Source: a virus | Virus record (IMG/VR): IMGVR_UViG_3300010371_000083 | Coordinates: 1-33,223 of that record | DNA length: 33,223 nucleotides | Strand: one strand, 5' to 3' | Shown: piece by piece, positions 16,321-23,454 of the stretch | Position numbering within the stretch: the stretch's first letter is position 1 | Layout: each line of letters starts with the position of its first letter | The notes under the pieces: generated by a model | The model's input: the letters and a program-made list of their open reading frames with translations, nothing else | Database searches by the model: none | What the model was told of the DNA's origin: nothing | Translations under genes and position numbers: made by a program

Positions 16321-17274
16321 TTACGCGGACGGCGTGCCGAGCAGGATCGCCGTCTCGTTGCTGTTATTCACGCCCTTGTTGTTGTCGAGTTGCATATCGC
16401 CAGAGGTCACGACGATCTGGGCGTTGCTCGCGTCGGTCATGTTCCGGCACTTATTGTCAGTGATCCATCCGGTGGCGTTCGCGAGCGCCCACGTAATGCA
16501 GGCCGTTGAACTGGCCGCGTTGTTGTGCAGCTTGTTGCACGAGATATCGGCGTTCGTGGCAACCGTGGTGAGGTTCTGGATGACCCCGACCGCCGCCGAC
16601 GTGGTTCCTCCGACGATGGTGTTGCGCAGGATGCGAGCCCGAGCCCCGCCGACGATGCGCAGGAACGTCGTGCACGTTGCCAGCGCGGCCCCGTATGCCT
16701 GGTTGTCCTCGAACGTGAAGTCATCAGCGGCGGCCGTGGTGGTGACGCCGATGGTGACCTTGTTGTTCGCGTCCGTGCCGAAGAAAATCCGGTTGTTCCG
16801 GATGCGGCACCCGGCAGCCGAGACGGTGATCGGCGCGGCAACGTTCACGGTGCCGGTGGTGGGCTCCATGTTGATGCGGAAGCCGTCGAGACGGAGGTTC
16901 GCCGTGTCGAACAGGATGCTCGATGCGGCAGCCGTAAACGAGATCGTGGCTTGGTTGTTACCCTCGCCGAGACCGTAGATATTCACACCCGCGCTTGACC
17001 CGAGGTTCGACCACCCGTCAGCAGCTGAGATGGTATCCGTGTGCCCCGGAAGCGCGATGACGTTGTCACTCCGGTTGCTGCGCACGGTCGCCAACGCGGC
17101 GTTGATGGACGTGAAGAATCCGTCCGGGTTGCCGGGCATCCCGGGCGGCAGCTGATCGAGCGCTGAAGGGCCCGAGCTGTGCACGTAGATGACCTTGCCG
17201 CCCGTCGGAATGACGACGTATCCAGGGAAAATCTCCGTGGCGCCGTCGACTCGAAGCGATGCTTGAACGCCCAT
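16321..17274 (-). CDS. beta-helix repeat virion-module protein, 317 aa
   Basis: ATG 17274 has TAAGGAG nine bases upstream and lies nine bases after the capsid gene. The N-terminal part GYVVIPTGGKVIYVHSSGP, then NVIALPGHTDTISAADGW and GVNIYGLGEGNNQATISF, has the form I know from proteins encoded directly after the major capsid gene in many environmental phages. Residues about 115-300 are beta-helix rungs with Asn-rich turns (CRIRNNRIFFGTDANNK, RILRNTIVGGTTS, DISCNKLHNNAAS, WITDNKCRNMT). It is a paralogue in design of the following 267-aa protein. A role as capsid decoration or glycan-binding surface protein is inferred. Confidence 0.7.
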   Translation of the reverse strand: MGVQASLRVDGATEIFPGYVVIPTGGKVIYVHSSGPSALDQLPPGMPGNPDGFFTSINAALATVRSNRSDNVIALPGHTDTISAADGWSNLGSSAGVNIYGLGEGNNQATISFTAAASSILFDTANLRLDGFRINMEPTTGTVNVAAPITVSAAGCRIRNNRIFFGTDANNKVTIGVTTTAAADDFTFEDNQAYGAALATCTTFLRIVGGARARILRNTIVGGTTSAAVGVIQNLTTVATNADISCNKLHNNAASSTACITWALANATGWITDNKCRNMTDASNAQIVVTSGDMQLDNNKGVNNSNETAILLGTPSA

Positions 17275-17283
17275 GGTGGCTCC

Positions 17284-18201
17284 TTAGATGTTCGAGCCGA
17301 TGAACGAGCGCCAATCGCTGAACCCGGTGGTCCAGCGCGCCGACCCGAGAGCCGACTTCGTCTCGTTGTCGAAGTTCGAGCTCGTCCGGAAGCGGGGCTT
17401 CCGGCGCCACAGGAACTTCGCGCCGTTCTTGACCGTGGTGCGCATAGACCAGTTCGTGGTCGATGACATGTAAGGCACCGACGCGTACTCGTCGGACACC
17501 TCGCCCTTGAGCGAGTTGATCGCGTTGTTGGCCGTGTCGTCCTTCTGGTCCGACTTCCAAATCTCCTTCATCCGAAAGCGGTAGTTCGACGGGCCGACCA
17601 CGCGCCGCACCTTGTACCCGGCGGTGATGTAGCCGGCCGGGTTCGGCAGCTTGTCGACGAGCACCAGCATGACCCCCATCGCCGTGTTGCTAGGGCTGAG
17701 CGCGGTGGGAAGCACGTTGGAGACGGTGCCGCCGCCCCGGATCGGGTGGGCCGAGTCGCACAGCGCCTTGTTGTCGCCGCCGACGCGTCCGTTGGTCGTC
17801 GAAAACATGTCGTTCAGGACGCCGACCGCGTCGTACTCCTGGGTGAGCACGCAGGTCTCTTGGAGCATGCGCGTCCCGTCGTAGATCTCAGGATACTGCG
17901 CGTCCTCCTCGAAGTCCTCGGGGATGATGAGGCGCTTCGAGAACTTCTTCGGCTCGTAGCGGGTCACGATGCCCTGCCCGAACTCGCCGAGGTCGAGATC
18001 GGCGCCCTCCTCGGTCTCGGACCACAGCGCCGGTCCGACCCGCTCGACGTCGTCCACGTACTTCTTGTCCGTGGTGTCCTCGTCGAGGTACTTCTTCCAG
18101 ACGGGCTCGTTCGTCTTCTCGCTGGACGACCAGATCGCCCCGAGAATCTTGTGCCAGACGTTGCCCCAGTTGTTCGAAAGCGTCGAAGTTGCGGTGCTCA
18201 T
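17284..18201 (-). CDS. major capsid protein, Mu gpT-like HK97 fold, 305 aa
   Basis: Length equals that typical of Mu gpT (about 305 aa). Recognisable parts are EFGQGIVTRYEPKKFSKRLI, the helical spine region with QEYDAVGVLNDMFSTTNG, LCDSAHPIRGGGTVSN (the 'L.s..Hp' loop frequent in this family), and the C-terminal AKFLWRRKPRFRTSSNFDNE. No N-terminal prohead protease segment is seen. The gene follows a scaffold and two small head proteins, as expected. It forms the icosahedral shell around the DNA. A Mu-type capsid together with P22-type tail proteins indicates a mosaic virion. Confidence 0.8.
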   Translation of the reverse strand: MSTATSTLSNNWGNVWHKILGAIWSSSEKTNEPVWKKYLDEDTTDKKYVDDVERVGPALWSETEEGADLDLGEFGQGIVTRYEPKKFSKRLIIPEDFEEDAQYPEIYDGTRMLQETCVLTQEYDAVGVLNDMFSTTNGRVGGDNKALCDSAHPIRGGGTVSNVLPTALSPSNTAMGVMLVLVDKLPNPAGYITAGYKVRRVVGPSNYRFRMKEIWKSDQKDDTANNAINSLKGEVSDEYASVPYMSSTTNWSMRTTVKNGAKFLWRRKPRFRTSSNFDNETKSALGSARWTTGFSDWRSFIGSNI

Positions 18202-18204
18202 GGT

Positions 18205-18804
18205 TCAGACCCCCACAAGGGCGTTCTCGATGAACCGCACTTTGACGCGCATGTTCGCCGAGGCGTAGTCCTGCGCCGGGTTCCGCAGGATCTCTAGGAT
18301 TTGCACGTTGGCCGCGCCGGTCTGGCCAGTGCCGATGACGCCACGAAGGCTCCGCTTGTAAACCGTGTCCACAGACGTCGAGCTGGTCGCCGTGATGTCC
18401 GCCGAGTTGTTGATCAGCTGGAAGTTCGTCAGGACGGTCGAGGACGCGGTCGATAGATAGGTCTCGTACTCGATGTCCAGGTCCGTCCAGACGTGGCAGT
18501 AGATGGCGTTGGGGTTAATGACGTCGGCGTCGCCCGTGTAGGTCGTGCCGGCCGGGACGTATCCGCCGTAGACCCGCCGCCCCGAGGCGTCCAGGTAGCT
18601 CACCGCCGCGATGACGCCGAGGAGGCTCGTGTCTGCGGAATCAGCCAGAACTACCGTGCCGTCGGAGACGCGCTTGACAACGTCCCCAGGCGCCATCCCG
18701 ACGCACGAGTTGGACAGCGAGAATCCGCTCGCCACGACGTACTTGACCGGGCGGGCGCGGTTCCCACCCACAGGGCTGAATCCACCGCGAAGCAAATTGG
18801 CCAT
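18205..18804 (-). CDS. small head protein, possibly capsid decoration, 199 aa
   Basis: ATG 18804 is three bases after the stop of the 176-aa gene, and the stop is three bases before the capsid gene. The N-terminus SPVGGNRARPVKYVVASGFS is followed by a beta-rich domain (GDVVKRVSDGTVVLADSADT, LLGVIAAVSYLDASG, AIYCHVWTDLDIEYETYLS), a design often seen in decoration or head-stabilising proteins next to capsid genes. No protease triad is seen. The decoration role is inferred from place and fold impression only. Confidence 0.65.
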   Translation of the reverse strand: MANLLRGGFSPVGGNRARPVKYVVASGFSLSNSCVGMAPGDVVKRVSDGTVVLADSADTSLLGVIAAVSYLDASGRRVYGGYVPAGTTYTGDADVINPNAIYCHVWTDLDIEYETYLSTASSTVLTNFQLINNSADITATSSTSVDTVYKRSLRGVIGTGQTGAANVQILEILRNPAQDYASANMRVKVRFIENALVGV

Positions 18805-18807
18805 CTC

Positions 18808-19338
18808 TCACACGCCTTTCTGAAAGCCAGTCATGGACGCCCGAGCACGGGCCGCCTCTTCCGCGCGCACGTCCGCGTCTTCGCTCGACAGGTCGAGGGT
18901 CGCATCCGCCTCGCGCCGCAGCCGGCGGTTTTCGATCGCCGTCTTGTTCCGCTCGTACCGCTCACGCTTCTCCTTGAGCCCGCGGTTCGCCCGCATGAGC
19001 ACGAGGTCTCGCGACTCGACCACGTCGTCCTGGGCGAAGGTCATGCCCTTGATGGACACGGAACCGTCGAAGTGGACGATCTCGTACGGCGGGATGGCTC
19101 GCTTCCAGTACGCCGGGCCGAACTGCGCGTCGTTCTTGTCGGCGAACATGTAGCGGTACACGCCATCGCCAGCCGGCGGGAGCGTGTTGCCGTCACCGTC
19201 GACGAGCGTGAACTCGGTTCCGGGGTCTCCAGAGACGTCGCTGAAATCTTCGTCCAGGTCGACGTGCGGAATCGTCTTGCGGGTCGGGGGCAGCGCGGTT
19301 GCGCCGCTCTTTGCCCGTCGGATGGTACGTGTGGCCAT
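18808..19338 (-). CDS. head-module hypothetical protein, 176 aa
   Basis: ATG 19338 has AGGGTGA upstream. The first half is beta-rich (GTEFTLVDGDGNTLPPAGDG, YRYMFADKNDAQFGPAYWKR, PYEIVHFDGSVSIKGMTF). The second half is a long charged helix (LMRANRGLKEKRERYERNKT, RRLRREADATLDLSSEDADV) and ends AEEAARARASMTGFQKG. A globular head joined to a long helix suggests assembly or connector work. No family is recognised. Confidence 0.65.
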   Translation of the reverse strand: MATRTIRRAKSGATALPPTRKTIPHVDLDEDFSDVSGDPGTEFTLVDGDGNTLPPAGDGVYRYMFADKNDAQFGPAYWKRAIPPYEIVHFDGSVSIKGMTFAQDDVVESRDLVLMRANRGLKEKRERYERNKTAIENRRLRREADATLDLSSEDADVRAEEAARARASMTGFQKGV

Positions 19339-19528
19339 GCGTCACCCTGCACATGTGGTCACCGCGCAGAACGCTCGGGGGCTGCGGCTTCCTCCCCGGC
19401 TCGTCTACCGGACCAGTCACGTAAGGCGACTGCGGCTGAAAGTTTTTCTACCGTACCGCCCTTACGGGCGAGGCTCCATCTATCACGTCACAACGAACGC
19501 CAGTCGTAAAGCCCTCTACCAGTCAAAA
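19339..19528 (-). promoter_or_regulatory. 190-bp intergenic region upstream of the capsid gene cluster, with short hairpin
   Basis: This is the only sizeable gap in the virion operon. CGCCC and GGGCG at 19457-19470 form a 5-bp stem with a TTAC loop, and a run of five A (minus strand) follows eight bases later, not the T-run of a terminator. On the minus strand TTGACT at 19519-19524 resembles a -35 box, but no good -10 box sits 17 bases on. The strand also holds three copies of GACTGG. It probably contains a promoter or processing site that raises capsid expression above scaffold. No small coding frame with a ribosome binding site was found. Confidence 0.4.
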
Positions 19529-20467
19529 TCACTCGCCAGGAGCAAAAACAGCCGCCTGGACCGCCTGGAGCTCCTCCTTTGACAGGCCATGAAGCGCGCC
19601 CTTCGGCAAACGAACCTCCCGCGGCGCGCTCTCTCCCCGGCCGTCGTCGCCGCGCATGCCGGCGTATCGCTGCTCGTTGCCGCGGGGCGGGACGCGACCG
19701 CCCAATCGCTTCTGTGCCGCAATGTAGGCGGCTGCCTCGCGGTCGGTGTCCAGGTCGTCGGGACGGCCGAGGCCGTTGATCAGGTAGTTGCGGTAGGCGC
19801 CGACCGCGCGCGCATGCTCCGCGTTCTTGATCCACGGGAACTCGCTCGAAACCGCGACCCAACGTGCGTTGATCTGGGCCGCCGCGAGGCCGCCGCCTTC
19901 CTGGCGCGGCTGTCGCATCTGCTGGAGCATCTCCGGCGTCAGGCCGATCCTGCGCAACCCGTTGAAGAAACCACGCTCGCCGTTGATCTCCTCCAGGCGA
20001 GTGCGGAGCTGGTTGTATCGGGTCAGGTCGAACTCGCCCTTGGTGCGGTCGTGCGCCTTGAACGCGGCGATCTCAGACTCGATGGCCCTGTTGATAACCT
20101 GCACCTCGTCAGGGCGCTGGTCCTGCTGCTGGCGCGGCTGCTCGCGGGGACGAACGGCCTCGATCATGCGCTGGAACTCGCCGCGCATGCCTTCGAGATC
20201 CGAGCGCACTCGCGCAGACACGCGCTCCTCGATTTGGCGCTCGCGGTCGGCGAACGCCTGTCGCCGGTCACGCCTGCTGCCCTGCTTCGGGGCGCGCTGA
20301 AACTTGCCGTCCTGTCCGCGCTGTGGGGCTGCGGCCTGCCCGCCCTGGCCTTGGTCGCCTTCGCCTGAGTCGTCGCCGCCTGCGTCGTCGTCCCGCTCCT
20401 CGGGCTCGCGGATGACTTCGGTGTCGGTCGTGATGGTCGGCTGCGTGTCGTCGTTCTCGATGGCCAT
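19529..20467 (-). CDS. scaffolding protein, 312 aa
   Basis: Length is close to podovirus scaffolds (T7 gp9 about 307, P22 gp8 303). The N-terminus is very acidic and Gly-rich (EPEERDDDAGGDDSGEGDQG), followed by a basic patch, a long charged helix (ADRERQIEERVSARVRSDLE, EGMRGEFQRMIEAVRPRE) and further helices to a basic C-terminus (RLPKGALHGLSKEELQAVQA). A basic helical C-terminus is what scaffolds use to hold coat protein. It lies between portal and capsid genes. It guides shell assembly and leaves before DNA fills the head. The start ATG 20467 has AAGGAGACGAC upstream. Confidence 0.75.
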   Translation of the reverse strand: MAIENDDTQPTITTDTEVIREPEERDDDAGGDDSGEGDQGQGGQAAAPQRGQDGKFQRAPKQGSRRDRRQAFADRERQIEERVSARVRSDLEGMRGEFQRMIEAVRPREQPRQQQDQRPDEVQVINRAIESEIAAFKAHDRTKGEFDLTRYNQLRTRLEEINGERGFFNGLRRIGLTPEMLQQMRQPRQEGGGLAAAQINARWVAVSSEFPWIKNAEHARAVGAYRNYLINGLGRPDDLDTDREAAAYIAAQKRLGGRVPPRGNEQRYAGMRGDDGRGESAPREVRLPKGALHGLSKEELQAVQAAVFAPGE

Positions 20468-20479
20468 GGTGTCGTCTCC

Positions 20480-21103
20480 TTACGAGCGGGCTGCGATTCG
20501 GGCGGCGGTCTCACGCTCGGCGGGTGTCCCACCGCGTTCCGCCAGCGCCAAGAGCTTCTGTTTGCGCGCCGAAATCTGCTTCGGTCGCTTCTCCCCGGGA
20601 ATGCCGCCCTCGACGTCGAGGAGCAGCTTGCCGGCGTCGTTCTTCTTGTAGTCGGCCTTGCCGCTTTCGAGCGCGGTCATCAGGTCGTCGGAGGCGAGAA
20701 TGTCGCTCGCCTGGAGCCAGATGATTCTCTGTCCCTTGAGGGCCTCCGGGGTTGCCTCGTTCATCTCTTCGCCAGCGAATCGCTTCCATTGCACTATGTG
20801 GCCGAGAGTGATGCCTTCCGATTCGAGGGAGGCGAGGGCGGTCGCTCCAGCCGCGATGAGCACGCCCTTCACATGCGGGCTGTCATGCGCGTCCGGGACC
20901 ATCATGATCTTGTCGGTGCCGGGGATGCGGTGCTCGTGGACCGGTGGCAGGCGCCAAGCAACGACCACGCCCGCGCGCGGCTGGTTGGTGGGCACGTCGA
21001 ACCCCCACTCCTTAGCGCGCTGCACGAGCAGCGGAAATTGGGAGCTGTACTTGCCCAGCTTCTTTTCAGCTGGTGCCTTCTTGTTCTCTCGCTGGATTTT
21101 CAT
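20480..21103 (-). CDS. GroES-like co-chaperonin-type protein, 207 aa
   Basis: Residues about 43-138 follow the GroES fold pattern: AGVVVAWRLPP (start of the barrel), a loop HEHRIPGTDKIMMVPD that would match the mobile loop and its hydrophobic tripeptide (IMM here), KGVLIAAG (GEVVAVG-type strand), GITLGHIVQWKRFAGEE (VKVGDRVLFSKYAGTEV-type strand) and IIWLQASDILAS (YLLLRESDILAV-type strand). N- and C-terminal extensions of about 40 and 70 residues are charged. GroES works as a heptameric lid on GroEL; T4 gp31 is a phage example needed for capsid folding. Location between portal and scaffold suggests help in folding capsid protein. AAGGAG lies ten bases before ATG 21103. Confidence 0.6.
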   Translation of the reverse strand: MKIQRENKKAPAEKKLGKYSSQFPLLVQRAKEWGFDVPTNQPRAGVVVAWRLPPVHEHRIPGTDKIMMVPDAHDSPHVKGVLIAAGATALASLESEGITLGHIVQWKRFAGEEMNEATPEALKGQRIIWLQASDILASDDLMTALESGKADYKKNDAGKLLLDVEGGIPGEKRPKQISARKQKLLALAERGGTPAERETAARIAARS

Positions 21104-21305
21104 CGGTCGTCGTCTCCTTCAGGATGGTCTTCAGAGCGGAGAGCTGCCCCGCCACGTAAAGCGTCTCGTCACGCGAACCCGACAGGCCCGCCGCCACCTC
21201 CAGGCGGCGCAATAGGTCCACCCGGCGCCGGGCCAGGTGTGCCAGGTAGTCCCACGTTGCCTGGTCCTCCGCCCATTCCCGGTCGAGTTCCCATTCGTTC
21301 GGCAT
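21066..21305 (-). CDS. small helical protein overlapping the portal 3' end, 79 aa
   Basis: ATG 21305 has GAGGG five bases upstream. The gene shares 137 bases with the portal end and 38 bases with the GroES-like start, each in a different frame. The product is a compact two-helix protein (WDYLAHLARRRVDLLRRLEV, then SRDETLYVAGQLSALKTILK), much like small proteins encoded directly after portal genes in many phages. The overlapping portal tail is low-complexity Gly/Pro, which suggests that selection acts on this frame. Function is unknown. Confidence 0.6.
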   Translation of the reverse strand: MPNEWELDREWAEDQATWDYLAHLARRRVDLLRRLEVAAGLSGSRDETLYVAGQLSALKTILKETTTDENPAREQEGTS

Positions 21306-23454
21306 TGGCCCTCGCTGCGTCGGCTTTGTAGAGCTCGGCGATGTGGCCGCGCTCGTGCTTGTCGAACATCGCCTTTCCGCTCGGCGACAGGTTCGCGTAG
21401 TAGTCCGTGACCTTGAATTCCTGCATCTTCCCGTAATGGTCAGCGTGCGGATCCTCGGGCAACACCGGGTGGTCCTGCTCGTTGATGAAGCCGGCGTTTT
21501 CGTCCTCCTGGCTCATCAGCTGCGGCGGGGGAGTGGGCTGAGGCGGCGGCGGAGGCTGCCCCAGCGCGCGCTCCAAGTCGGGCTTCTCGATGGCTTTGAA
21601 GTACTCCAGCGTCGCTGCGTAGATGACCTGGGGCCCACGATTCGGGTCCTGGACGATAGCGGGCGTGGCGTTGAGCTGCTGGAGCGTGGCCGTCGCGGCC
21701 TGGATGCGCTCGGGCTTGGTCTGCATGCGCTGATCGGCCGTGAACGTGAAGCGGAACTCGTCGGTCCAGTCCGCTCGGTGCGCCGTCTGCATCCCCTGGC
21801 CGTCGTCCGGGTAGAAGTCCTCCATGTCGGGCATGAAGTTCCGGTTATCGTCGGCGATGAGCCGGATCTCGTAGGCCAGCGTCTCAGTGAACAGGCCAGT
21901 GATGGTCGAGACGAGCTGAGTCGCGTTGTAGTTGCGCTGTTCGGCAGCCGCCTTTGTCTCGTTCGTCGGTCCGGCCTCGCCGGAGAGCGTGTCTGCGTCG
22001 GCGATGAGCGTCGAACTGTCGGCATTCAGCTTGCCGATGAACTTCCACAGGCCGTCCGACGGCGGGTGCATGACGAACGGCTTGATGCCGTTCATTTGCT
22101 CCGCTTCGAGATGGAGCGTGTGGAACTTCCCCATCTCCATCTCGACGGGGCCAGTCTTCCCGGCCGATCCTTCTGGAAGGAAGCCACCCTGCATGTTCTG
22201 GTAGCGCGCCGACAGCAGGTATTCCGCCATCAGCTTGTCCGTCATGAGGTTGTTGTTCTTGAGCAGGTACCCGACGCCGATGCCGTAGAACCCGGCCGGG
22301 TTCGGGAATAGCCGGTAGTGCAAGAAGCTGTAGATCGGCCGCATCCGTGGCGGCGCTGGCATGGGCGGCGGCGGCGGCTGCTCGGCAGGCACGCCCTGCT
22401 GGACCATCTGCTGGAACTGGGCCGCGACGTTCTTGGCCTGGAGGTCCCACGCCTTCTTTTCGCGCTCGAAGCGCATGCGGTCGAACGGGTCTTCGTCCTC
22501 GCGAGCCATCAGAGCGAGCGGGAGCGAAGTCTTGCGGTCGATGGTCCACAGCGTCGGGCGCATCCGATCGCCGTCGGGCAGCTTCGTCCATGTCTGGCAG
22601 ACGTAGACCTTGCGCGCTTCGAGCTCGCGGTCCTCGGCTGTCATGTCTGGCTTCTCGACCTTATCGATCTGGATGCCGACCTCTTCGATCGCCGTGTCAT
22701 CGCCGTCGTCTCGGTCTACGGACTCGGTCTCCTTGTCGTAGAGCTTCGTGACCTGGTCCTTGTCGAGCATCCCCGACAGCCCGTAGTCCTCAAGCGTCCA
22801 GCGGTGCCAGCGGCGAATTAGCGTCACGCGCGGAACCTCGCCCATGAACGGGTCGACGTCCTTGCGCGAGTACGGGACGATCACGTCATCCGCGCTGATG
22901 TCCTCGATTCGCGTCGTCTTCAGGACCGGGTCCCACATCTTGTAGCGAAATTCGCTGCCCGTGATGAGCCAGCGCAGGTAGCTCATGCGGATGCTCTGAA
23001 TCCAGAACGGCACCTTGTGGCGCAACTGCCAGTTCATGTACCGCTCGCGGTCGGCGGCGGCCTGTACGTCATCCGGACGGTTCGGCTGGACCTGGATGAT
23101 GTTGCCCTTCTGCGGAACGACCTGATCGCACCCTCGCGACCACAGTTGCAGGATGATTCGCGTCCCGAGCGTGTCGTGCGGAGCGTTCCCGCCCGCCTTC
23201 ATCGCCTCGACCACGCCAGCGTATAGCTTGTACTCGTCGGCGCGGGCCTTCTTCCAGTCGTCGCGCGATTCGTCGTCGCGCTTGATGGCACGGACGAGAC
23301 GCTTTGCCTCCTTCTCCAGCCATTCAGCCGTGTCCTTGTTCGCCAGGAGCCCGGGCACGAGGTTCTCACCATGCTGGGCCGGCTCGGACGTCCACTGCTC
23401 GACGGCTTCCTCGCCCGCTCCGTCGGTGACTTCGGTCTGTTCTTCGTCGCTCAT
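21169..23454 (-). CDS. portal protein, 761 aa
   Basis: ATG 23454 (MSDEEQ) overlaps the terminase stop (ATGA); in-frame codons upstream lie in terminase. Size (761) and position after terminase fit the large portals of P22-like podoviruses (P22 gp1, 725 aa). Features include DDWKKARADEYKLYAGVVEA near the N-terminus, RDRERYMNWQL-like ADRERYMNWQLRHKVPFW, a stem and crown region with long helices, PIYSFLHYRLFPNPAGFYGI and FKVTDYYANLSPSGKAM. Two Pro-rich insertions (PAEQPPPPPMPAPP, PPPPPQPTPPP) look like flexible loops. The last about 40 residues are Gly/Pro-rich and overlap the 79-aa gene. The portal forms the DNA channel and assembly start point. Confidence 0.8.
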   Translation of the reverse strand: MSDEEQTEVTDGAGEEAVEQWTSEPAQHGENLVPGLLANKDTAEWLEKEAKRLVRAIKRDDESRDDWKKARADEYKLYAGVVEAMKAGGNAPHDTLGTRIILQLWSRGCDQVVPQKGNIIQVQPNRPDDVQAAADRERYMNWQLRHKVPFWIQSIRMSYLRWLITGSEFRYKMWDPVLKTTRIEDISADDVIVPYSRKDVDPFMGEVPRVTLIRRWHRWTLEDYGLSGMLDKDQVTKLYDKETESVDRDDGDDTAIEEVGIQIDKVEKPDMTAEDRELEARKVYVCQTWTKLPDGDRMRPTLWTIDRKTSLPLALMAREDEDPFDRMRFEREKKAWDLQAKNVAAQFQQMVQQGVPAEQPPPPPMPAPPRMRPIYSFLHYRLFPNPAGFYGIGVGYLLKNNNLMTDKLMAEYLLSARYQNMQGGFLPEGSAGKTGPVEMEMGKFHTLHLEAEQMNGIKPFVMHPPSDGLWKFIGKLNADSSTLIADADTLSGEAGPTNETKAAAEQRNYNATQLVSTITGLFTETLAYEIRLIADDNRNFMPDMEDFYPDDGQGMQTAHRADWTDEFRFTFTADQRMQTKPERIQAATATLQQLNATPAIVQDPNRGPQVIYAATLEYFKAIEKPDLERALGQPPPPPQPTPPPQLMSQEDENAGFINEQDHPVLPEDPHADHYGKMQEFKVTDYYANLSPSGKAMFDKHERGHIAELYKADAARANAERMGTRPGMGGGPGNVGLPGTPGPAPGGPIAPPGGGGGPVGFA

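Noticed and set aside
19457-19470. intrinsic terminator before the capsid cluster
   Set aside because: The 5-bp stem lacks a following T-run on either strand; it was kept only as a hairpin in an intergenic region.
21343-22311. long plus-strand open frame opposite the portal gene
   Set aside because: It mirrors codon positions of the portal gene in GC-rich DNA, is made of Arg/Val/Leu-rich repetitive sequence, and has no ribosome binding site.
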